From Armatimonadetes bacterium UBA5352 (GTDB lineage Bacteria > Armatimonadota > Zipacnadia > Zipacnadales > UBA5352): a DNA stretch of 11,644 bases. Shown here one piece after another: positions 6,469-11,644 of this stretch; position 1 is the stretch's first letter; every line of letters starts with the position of its first letter. A program made the translations under genes and the position numbers. The stretch is taken from contig DHPY01000124.1 in NCBI GenBank assembly GCA_002411015.1, positions 1 to 11,644 on the forward strand, read 5' to 3'. Below the pieces are notes generated by a model. That model was given only the letters and a program-made list of their open reading frames with translations. It was not told the origin of the DNA and did not search any database.

Positions 6469-7212
6469 GTGTCTGTCACTCCCGAGTTGCACGGCAACTG
6501 GCGGGTATACCGCTACCAGACCATCGACTCCACGAACCTCGAGGCCCTGCGGCTGGCGCGGCGCGAGGCGCTGGCATGGACGGCTGTGCGCGCCGACACC
6601 CAGACGGGCGGCCGTGGCCGGCTCGGCCGCTCCTGGAGCGACACCCCCGGCGGCTCCCTGCTCCTGACGGCGCTCGTCGACCGTCCTCGCGGCCTTGAGG
6701 CGCTGTTGGCGCCTGCGATGGCGATGGCGTGCGCTGAGGCGCTGGAAACCATGGGCGCGCCACAGATCGCGGTGAAGTGGCCGAATGACCTCCTCCTCGC
6801 GGGGCGGAAGATCGCGGGCGTCCTCACTGAAGGCCCGGCGGAGGGCCTGTTCGCCGTCGGCATCGGGGTGAACGCGAATGGGCGCGCCGCTGACCTTCCG
6901 GAGGAACTGCAGGGCCGCGCGACGTTTGTCTCCGAGCAACTCGGCCGCGAGGTAGACCTCGATCTGCTGGCCGACGGCCTGCTGGAGTGCTTCGAGCGCC
7001 ATCATCACGCGCTCCTCACGGGCAGGCCGGGTCCCGTTGTGGAGGCGCTGCGCGCGCGGGACTGCCTCACGGGCCGCGAAGTGAGCGTCAGGAGCGGCGG
7101 TGATACGATCGAGGGTATCGCGGAGGGCTGGACGGATGACGGCCGGCTCGCTATCATTGACCGCGCGGGCAATCGGGTCGTACTGGATGCGGGAGAGGTT
7201 ACGCTGAGTTGA
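6469..7212 (+). CDS. birA: Biotin--[acetyl-CoA carboxylase] ligase, monofunctional
   Basis: This 247-aa enzyme activates biotin to biotinyl-5'-AMP and transfers it to the lysine of biotin carrier proteins such as AccB. The catalytic domain begins almost at the N-terminus: DSTN (20-23), the biotinyl-AMP loop GGRGRLGRSW (47-56), KWPNDLLL (103-110), KIAGVL (114-119) and GIGVNAN (131-137). The C-terminal SH3-like BPL domain covers about 200-247. There is no N-terminal winged-helix domain, so unlike E. coli BirA it cannot be a biotin repressor. The start is GTG, with GGAG and a spacer of about 8 nt upstream. Its stop overlaps the ATG of the next gene by one base. Its place between two exported proteins looks like operon packing rather than shared function. 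Confidence 0.95.
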   Translation: MSVTPELHGNWRVYRYQTIDSTNLEALRLARREALAWTAVRADTQTGGRGRLGRSWSDTPGGSLLLTALVDRPRGLEALLAPAMAMACAEALETMGAPQIAVKWPNDLLLAGRKIAGVLTEGPAEGLFAVGIGVNANGRAADLPEELQGRATFVSEQLGREVDLDLLADGLLECFERHHHALLTGRPGPVVEALRARDCLTGREVSVRSGGDTIEGIAEGWTDDGRLAIIDRAGNRVVLDAGEVTLS

Positions 7213-9107
7213 TGGCCATCCGCCGCACGTTCACCATAGGCGCTGTGACGCTGCTTCTTGCCTCGCCAATCGCGCTCGCCGGTGCAGGCGAGTACCTGCT
7301 GACGGGCTGCCAGGAGATGTACCGCGGCAACTGGCAGGCTGCGCATGACGCGTTCGCGCAGGGTGCCGCCACCGATGAGAGCTGTGCCGAGGCGTTTGCG
7401 GGGCAGGGCGCGGCGCTCCTCCAGCTTGGCAACGTCACCGCCGCCGACGAGCGCTTCGCTCGAGCGCGCGTGCTCTCTCCGGAGATGGCCTGCGCCTACG
7501 CGGGCACCGCCGCCTGCCGCCACATCCAGGGCGAGGATTACGCCGCGATGATCGAGTATCGCGAGGCCCTCAGCCGCGCCAACTCCCACCGGGCAGCACT
7601 TCGCGCGAGCGTCGCGTGGCTCGCGTGCAGGCTCGGGCTCTATGAGAGCGGGCTGCAGGAGGCCGCTGCCGCGGTCAGCGAGAGCCCGAGTGACCCCCTC
7701 GCGCAGCACGTCTACGGGGCTGCGCTGCTGGCGCTGGGGCGTCACGCTGAGGCCGTGGAGGCGCTGGGGCGGGCCGACACGAGCAGCTTCACCGCCGAGC
7801 CGGGAGTGTTTGAGGCCGGTTCGGCATTGCTTGCGCCGGAGGCGGCGTACTGGGCGGCGCAGGGCCTCGCTGACGAGCAGCGTCTCGCGCTCGCGCCGGA
7901 GCACCTGCTCACGGGCGCCGGCTGCGTGGTGGAGCCTGAACAGACCACGATGGACCTCCCGCCATCGCCGCCGGCCACCAGTGATGGCCTGCGGATCCTC
8001 AGCCCCGAGCCCAACAGCACGGTGAGCGGCATCGTGCCGCTTGAGGTCGAGATCAAGACGGCTGAGCCGATCAGGCACATCGCAGTCCTGCTCGACAGCC
8101 AGTTCATGGCGCTGAGCAATGTGCAGCCGTTCCGCACCACCATAGACACGAACCGCGTCGCGGATGGCCTGCGCGAGCTGCGGGTGGAGGGCTACACCAA
8201 CGGCGGCCAGGCCTCGGTCAGCGCCTCGATGACGCTGCGCGTGCTGAACGCGGCGCGGACCCTCGATCCGCGCGAGCGATCGGCCCGGAAGATCGCGCAG
8301 GAGGAGCTGTGCTCGCTGCTGTCGCTGCGCGCGACGCCGCTAACGAACAGGCAGCTGCTCGGCCGCGCGCTCGAGGCGGATGGCAGGCACGACGAGGCGA
8401 TCGCGGCCTATGAGTACGTCTACGCGCACGACCCGCTGCTGCCGGCGGTGCGCAGCGATCTGCTGCTGGGCTACCGGAGCATGGGCCTGCAGGCGCTGGG
8501 CACTTCGCATGAGGTCTACGTGCCCGGGCAGCCGGGGACGATCTCGCTGACCTTCGACGATGGCCCGCACCCGGTGATGACGCCGTGGATCCTCGATCTG
8601 CTCGACCGCTACAACTACCGCGCGACGTTCTTTCTGGTCGGGAAGCAGGCGCTGATGTATCCGGAGCTTGTGCGTGAGATCGTGAAACGCGGGCACCAGA
8701 TCGGCGGGCACTCGCACACTCACTGCAACCTCTGCGCGCTCGACCGCCTGGGGATTGAGCAGGAGCTTGTGCGCAGCCGGGCAGCGATTCGACAGGCCTG
8801 CGGACGCACGGTCACGCTCTTCCGGCCGCCGGGCGGCAACTACAACGCGGACGTGCGGCAGGCGGCGGCCGCCACCGGCTTCACGAGCGTCTTCTGGACG
8901 GAGAACATCGGCAACTACCCGGGCATGGCCGGGCCGACCATTGCCGAAGCGATGAACACGAAGCTCGCGAACGGCGGAATCGTGCTGCTGCATAATGGAT
9001 ATGATGAGACCGAGGTGGCGCTGCCGTATCTGCTGGAGAAGCTGAAGGCGCGCAATGCCCGCTGCATCACGATCCAACCCGGCGGTGACGAGACGCTCGG
9101 CCGGTAA
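7212..9107 (+). CDS. TPR - Ig-like - TPR - polysaccharide deacetylase (NodB) fusion
   Basis: This 631-aa predicted exported protein has a signal peptide (about 1-24, ending ALAGAG). TPR-like helical repeats cover about 25-235, and an Ig-like beta-sandwich spans about 258-347, starting at LRILSPEPNSTVSG. A further TPR-like stretch covers about 360-425, and a C-terminal NodB/CE4 domain about 438-625. CE4 enzymes remove acetyl groups from N-acetylglucosamine polymers such as peptidoglycan or exopolysaccharide. Visible motifs are TFDDGP with Asp449 and Asp450 (motif 1), His500-S-H-T-His504 (motif 2), RPPGG at 538-542 (motif 3) and LLH with His594 (motif 5). Motif 4 differs: WTENIGNYPG (562-571) replaces the usual W-D-x-D. 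The metal triad D-H-H is intact, so activity is likely. The ATG at 7212 overlaps the birA stop by 1 bp. A TTG at 7209 has slightly better spacing from GGAGAGG (7192-7198). No clear terminator follows. Confidence 0.9.
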   Translation: MAIRRTFTIGAVTLLLASPIALAGAGEYLLTGCQEMYRGNWQAAHDAFAQGAATDESCAEAFAGQGAALLQLGNVTAADERFARARVLSPEMACAYAGTAACRHIQGEDYAAMIEYREALSRANSHRAALRASVAWLACRLGLYESGLQEAAAAVSESPSDPLAQHVYGAALLALGRHAEAVEALGRADTSSFTAEPGVFEAGSALLAPEAAYWAAQGLADEQRLALAPEHLLTGAGCVVEPEQTTMDLPPSPPATSDGLRILSPEPNSTVSGIVPLEVEIKTAEPIRHIAVLLDSQFMALSNVQPFRTTIDTNRVADGLRELRVEGYTNGGQASVSASMTLRVLNAARTLDPRERSARKIAQEELCSLLSLRATPLTNRQLLGRALEADGRHDEAIAAYEYVYAHDPLLPAVRSDLLLGYRSMGLQALGTSHEVYVPGQPGTISLTFDDGPHPVMTPWILDLLDRYNYRATFFLVGKQALMYPELVREIVKRGHQIGGHSHTHCNLCALDRLGIEQELVRSRAAIRQACGRTVTLFRPPGGNYNADVRQAAAATGFTSVFWTENIGNYPGMAGPTIAEAMNTKLANGGIVLLHNGYDETEVALPYLLEKLKARNARCITIQPGGDETLGR

Positions 9108-9142
9108 CTGATCGCCGTTCGCCGCCGTTCGCCGTTTCGTCC

Positions 9143-9177
9143 GTAGCGACGGGCATCCTGCCCATCAGACGTTTGCC
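9143..9177. repeat. Intergenic hairpin element, copy 2
   Basis: GGGCA (9151-9155) pairs with TGCCC (9159-9163) around a TCC loop, flanked by GTAG-C-GAC and CAG-CGTTT-GCC like the copy at 2199-2233. Relative to that copy the inner pair is swapped from T-A to A-T, which preserves the stem. It starts about 35 bp after the deacetylase stop. The preceding bases (9111-9140) are degenerate CGCCGTT repeats. Confidence 0.65.
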
Positions 9178-9278
9178 GCTGCGGTTCGCGTCCCGCATGA
9201 GTGGACGGTTGACGGACAGGTTGTTCTGCGAGTGACGCGCGTGCGGCGATTGCGTGGAACCACGCCCGGCTCCGAAAG

Positions 9279-9314
9279 AACATAGCAAAGGAGCGGCCCT
9301 CCGGAGGCTATGTT
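9279..9314. repeat. Compound hairpin upstream of the rimP promoter
   Basis: AACATAGC (9279-9286) and GCTATGTT (9307-9314) form a perfect 8-bp outer stem. Inside, GGAG (9290-9293) pairs with CTCC (9299-9302) around a CGGCC loop. There is no T-tract, so it is not an obvious terminator. It may be an mRNA end of the deacetylase transcript, a protein site or a small repeat. The rest of 9178-9341 shows no gene. Confidence 0.55.
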
Positions 9315-9341
9315 AATGGGACGGAGCGCGAATGAGGCGTT

Positions 9342-9366
9342 GCCGTTGCTGCCGTTGCTGCCGTTA
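9342..9366. repeat. 9-bp tandem repeat GCCGTTGCT, about 2.8 copies
   Basis: Units at 9342 and 9351 are perfect and a partial third unit follows at 9360. The array sits immediately upstream of the -35 box of the rimP promoter (9371), where length change could affect promoter context. It is short and may be chance or slippage. Confidence 0.7.
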
Positions 9367-9370
9367 GCCC

Positions 9371-9399
9371 TTGCATTTGCGCCATGCTTTCGCTATAAT
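9371..9399 (+). promoter_or_regulatory. Sigma-70-type promoter of the rimP-nusA-infB operon
   Basis: TTGCAT (9371-9376), a 17-nt spacer and a perfect TATAAT (9394-9399) predict a start near 9406. That leaves a leader of about 115 nt before rimP, which contains the terminator-like hairpin at 9436-9468. This is the best promoter in the window. Confidence 0.8.
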
Positions 9400-9418
9400 G
9401 CACACGTAGCGCAGTGAC

Positions 9419-9468
9419 CCCAGGGACATTTGTCTGGGAGTGGGCCGATTGGCCCACTCCCTTTGTTT
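9419..9468 (+). terminator. Candidate attenuator in the rimP leader
   Basis: GGGAGTGGGCC (9436-9446) and GGCCCACTCCC (9451-9461) form a perfect 11-bp stem with a GATT loop, followed by TTTGTTT (9462-9468), the layout of an intrinsic terminator. It lies about 30 nt after the predicted transcription start and about 50 nt before rimP, so it would act inside the leader. A smaller upstream hairpin, CCCA (9419-9422) with TGGG (9435-9438) plus GAC/GTC inside, shares the GGG of the terminator stem. The two folds therefore partly exclude each other. Terminator-like hairpins upstream of rimP are known in other bacteria; regulation here is inferred. Confidence 0.7.
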
Positions 9469-9520
9469 AACGCGCCCTCGATGTCGGGGGCCGCTTTGAA
9501 TCGCACGGAGCGCTGGCGGG

Positions 9521-10036
9521 ATGAACATACGAAAGCACCCTGTCGTGCGGAAGATCGAGGCCGAGGTCGAGCGGACGGTTGAGGACTTCGGCTATGAGCT
9601 CGTTCAGATCAAGTACGGTGGCGAGGCGGGCGGACGCACCCTCACGATCATGATAGACCGCGAGGGCGAGGTCTCCGCCGAGGACTGCAGCCAGATGAGC
9701 CGCCGGCTTTCGATGGTCCTGGACACTCTCGACCCGATTCCTGGCTCATACACGCTGGTGGTGTCATCGCCCGGACTCGACCGGCCGCTCACCCGTGACA
9801 GCGACTTCGATCGCTTCGCGGGCGAGAAGGCCGCTGTCAGGCACCGCAGTGAAGACGGGGCACGCCGCACCGACACGGGCCTGCTGCTCGGGCTGAAGGA
9901 AGACGCGGTCGTGATTGAGGTAGACGGTGAGATGCTCCGGATCCCGCTCGCGGGAATTGAGGAGGCGCACCTCGTGTATGATTGGGAGGCAGAAGGCGGG
10001 GCCGGAGGCAACCTCCCGCAGGAGGACGAGTCATGA
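9521..10036 (+). CDS. rimP: Ribosome maturation factor RimP
   Basis: RimP is a 171-aa cytoplasmic factor that helps assemble the 30S ribosomal subunit. The N-terminal alpha/beta domain (about 1-92) ends in the signature VVSSPGLDRPL (80-90). The Sm-like C-terminal domain covers about 93-157, and an acidic, Gly-rich tail follows. The family is normally 150-170 aa, so the gene is complete. The ATG at 9521 has GGAG 10 nt upstream. The first residues, with EAEVERTVEDFGYELV, align with the family N-terminus. Its stop overlaps the nusA start (ATGA at 10033-10036), the classic rimP-nusA coupling. Expression is probably governed by the promoter at 9371-9399 and the leader hairpin. Confidence 0.95.
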   Translation: MNIRKHPVVRKIEAEVERTVEDFGYELVQIKYGGEAGGRTLTIMIDREGEVSAEDCSQMSRRLSMVLDTLDPIPGSYTLVVSSPGLDRPLTRDSDFDRFAGEKAAVRHRSEDGARRTDTGLLLGLKEDAVVIEVDGEMLRIPLAGIEEAHLVYDWEAEGGAGGNLPQEDES

Positions 10037-11295
10037 ACGGTGAGTTCCTGGAAGCTCTGGAACAGCTTCAGCGAGAGAAAGACATCCCGATGTCATCGTT
10101 GATCGCAACCGTAGAGGCTGCGATGGCGTCTGCATACCGCAAGCACTACGGTGTGAGCGACGATGTTCGCCTTGAGGTGGACTTCGACAAGCGCACAGCG
10201 CGCATGTTCGCGCGCGCACTCGTTGAGGACCAGGCGACGACGGGCACCGGGGACACAGTCACCGCGGGTGTGCATTCCGAGGAGAAGGAAGTTGACGCGG
10301 CCGAGTTCGGTCGCATCGCCGCCCAGACGTTCAAGCAGGTCGTCATGCAGCGCGTTCGCGAGGCGGAGCGCGAGATCGTCTTCGATGAGTTCAGCCACCG
10401 CGTTGGTGAGATGATTACCGGTGAGGTGCAGCGCAAGGACGCCCGCAACGCGTTCATCGCGATCGGGCGCACTGAGGCGCTGCTGCCGGCCAACGAGCAG
10501 ATCCCGGGCGAGACCTTCCGCTTCGGCGACCGGCTGAAGCTCTACGTGCTCGACGTGCGTAAGACCACGCGGAACCCGCAGATCGTGCTCTCGCGCAGGC
10601 ACCCGGGGCTGGTCGTGCGGCTCTTCGAGCAGGAAGTGCCGGAGGTCTTCGACGGGATCGTTGAGATCAAGTCGGTCGCGCGCGAGGCGGGTGCGCGGTC
10701 GAAGGTCGCGGTCCTGTCGCATGACGCGCAGATCGACCCGGTTGGCGCCTGCGTCGGCCACCGCGGAGCCCGGGTGCAGGCGATCGTGGACGAGCTGCGG
10801 GGCGAGAAGATCGACATCGTGCGTTACTCGGACGATCCTGAGGAGTACCTGAAGAGCGCGCTGTCACCGGCGAAGGTGTCGAAGGTCATCCGCAGCGAGG
10901 ACGAGCAGGCTGCGGTGGTCGTCGCGCCCGACGATCAGCTCTCACTGGCGATCGGCCGGCGCGGACAGAACGTGCGGCTGGCGGCGCAGCTCACCGGCTG
11001 GCGGATAGACATCCAGAGCCAGACGCAGTGGCAGAACGAGGCCGCGAAGGCAGAGAAGGAAGAGACCGCTGTCGCTGAGGAAGAGGCGAAGCGGATACGG
11101 GTCTACGAGCTCGCGAAGGAGCTCGACGTGCCCAGCCCGGAGCTGGTGGAGATCATGCAGGAGGAAGGCATGGATGTCTCCAGCCACACCTCCAGCGTCA
11201 CGCAGGAAGAGGCGGACATCATCCGCGACCTGCTGCTCGGTGGCGAGGGCACGCTCGAGGACATTGACCTGGGCGGGATCGAGATAGCGCTTTAG
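10033..11295 (+). CDS. nusA: Transcription factor NusA with a C-terminal IF2_N domain
   Basis: NusA binds RNA polymerase and nascent RNA and controls pausing, termination and antitermination. This copy is 420 aa. The N-terminal polymerase-binding domain covers about 1-124, the S1 domain about 125-185 (from GEMITGEV), KH1 about 187-263 with DPVGACVGHRGARVQAI, and KH2 about 264-330 with LAIGRRGQNVRLAAQLTGW. A charged linker rich in Ala, Glu and Lys (about 331-352) leads to residues 353-401. These read as an IF2_N domain: KRIRVYELAKEL, a short helix pair, then SSHTSSV. A 19-residue acidic-hydrophobic tail ends the protein. IF2_N normally belongs to initiation factor IF-2. E. coli NusA has acidic AR repeats at this end, and many NusA proteins have nothing. 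The start is ATG 10033 because GGAGG lies 7 nt upstream and the protein then begins like other NusA proteins; upstream in-frame codons lie inside rimP. Confidence 0.95.
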   Translation: MNGEFLEALEQLQREKDIPMSSLIATVEAAMASAYRKHYGVSDDVRLEVDFDKRTARMFARALVEDQATTGTGDTVTAGVHSEEKEVDAAEFGRIAAQTFKQVVMQRVREAEREIVFDEFSHRVGEMITGEVQRKDARNAFIAIGRTEALLPANEQIPGETFRFGDRLKLYVLDVRKTTRNPQIVLSRRHPGLVVRLFEQEVPEVFDGIVEIKSVAREAGARSKVAVLSHDAQIDPVGACVGHRGARVQAIVDELRGEKIDIVRYSDDPEEYLKSALSPAKVSKVIRSEDEQAAVVVAPDDQLSLAIGRRGQNVRLAAQLTGWRIDIQSQTQWQNEAAKAEKEETAVAEEEAKRIRVYELAKELDVPSPELVEIMQEEGMDVSSHTSSVTQEEADIIRDLLLGGEGTLEDIDLGGIEIAL

Positions 11296-11328
11296 GTCGC
11301 ACCGGTTGAAGAGGCAGGATTGTTGTGC

Positions 11329-11333
11329 GGAGG
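11329..11333 (+). promoter_or_regulatory. Ribosome binding site deciding the infB start
   Basis: GGAGG (11329-11333) stands 8 nt before a TTG at 11342. An alternative in-frame GTG at 11333 overlaps this site and is therefore unlikely to be the start. Confidence 0.65.
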
Positions 11334-11341
11334 TGTCGGTT

Positions 11342-11644
11342 TTGGCGACACAGGTTCGGATATTCCAGCTTGCGAAGAAGCTTGGGCTGCGCACTGAGGC
11401 GCTGCTGAAGGTTCTCGCAGATCTCGGGCTCAGCGATGTCAGCGCTACCTCAAGCATCGACCTCGAGACCGCGAAGGCAGCGGCGGAACTCCTGGCGGAA
11501 CAGGCCAAGGAGGCCCGCAAGCGTGCCGAGGAGGAGGCCGCCGCGGAGGCGGTGCGCGCGGAGGCCGAGACCGTGGCTGCGAAGGCAGCTCAGGAAGCGG
11601 TAGAGGCGCGGGAGACTGCCGCTGAGGCCGAGGCTGAGGCCGAG
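11342..11644 (+). CDS. infB: Translation initiation factor IF-2, N-terminal part (runs off window)
   Basis: The reading frame from TTG 11342 stays open to the window end, giving 101 codons. The protein begins MATQVRIFQLAKKLGL, an IF2_N domain (about residues 1-50, ending near TSSIDLETAKAAAELL). It then becomes an Ala/Glu/Lys/Arg-rich helical stretch typical of the long IF-2 N-terminal region. IF-2 places initiator tRNA on the 30S subunit. The GTPase domain lies beyond the window, so the call rests on this N-terminus and on the rimP-nusA-infB order. It starts 46 bp after the nusA stop, with no terminator between. The genes ylxR and an L7Ae-like gene, often found between nusA and infB in Firmicutes, are absent. 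Confidence 0.88.
   Translation, partial: MATQVRIFQLAKKLGLRTEALLKVLADLGLSDVSATSSIDLETAKAAAELLAEQAKEARKRAEEEAAAEAVRAEAETVAAKAAQEAVEARETAAEAEAEAE

Noticed and set aside
7005..8078. Minus-strand open frame of 357 codons opposite birA and the deacetylase
   Set aside because: The opposite strand encodes recognised BirA and TPR sequence, and the frame has no family motif or ribosome site.
9108..9142. Terminator of the deacetylase gene
   Set aside because: CGCCGTT-type repeats are present, but no GC-rich stem with a T-tract could be found before the hairpin element at 9143.
10093..10761. Minus-strand open frame of 222 codons opposite nusA
   Set aside because: The plus strand encodes unmistakable S1 and KH domains; this is a codon-bias shadow.

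Overview
The window is GC-rich bacterial chromosome, tightly packed, with third codon positions mostly G or C and several overlapping or abutting starts and stops. Nothing in it looks like phage, plasmid or transposon. The lineage cannot be fixed from this sequence. The mix of a DUF4159 protein, a VWA/GATase-like membrane protein, a TolB-like lipoprotein, a TPR-NodB fusion and abundant intergenic hairpins suggests a deep-branching, mostly metagenome-known phylum. Armatimonadota or a planctomycete-like group is a low-confidence guess.

Left part, minus strand: positions 1-176 are a 72-bp tandem repeat array followed by a strong hairpin terminator (207-240). Three genes are read leftward. They encode a 718-aa VWA/glutamine-amidotransferase-like membrane protein (2450-4606), a DUF4159 exported protein (1419-2069) and a TolB-like beta-propeller lipoprotein (261-1241). 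All three are envelope or exported proteins. The gap between the first two (2070-2449) is filled with hairpins and a heptamer tandem repeat that overlaps the stop of the VWA gene.

Middle part, plus strand: a divergent promoter region (4607-4817) leads into a tight run. It holds an acyl-CoA dehydratase activase (BadF/HgdC-type ATPase with no dehydratase partner in view), a TPR+CAP-domain secreted protein, biotin-protein ligase BirA without its DNA-binding domain, and a TPR-Ig-TPR-polysaccharide deacetylase fusion that overlaps birA by one base.

Right part, plus strand: after a 413-bp non-coding stretch comes a clear sigma-70-type promoter, a leader that folds into a textbook intrinsic terminator, and then the core operon rimP-nusA-infB (infB runs off the window). 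The most unusual gene is nusA. Its C-terminus ends in an IF2_N domain, the domain normally found at the N-terminus of initiation factor IF-2, and the adjacent infB carries its own IF2_N. The transcription factor and the initiation factor encoded side by side therefore share a domain.

At a larger scale, the three best promoters all follow one pattern, TTGCnn-17 nt-TATAAT, and related hairpin modules recur in the non-coding gaps. One pair shows a compensatory base change.
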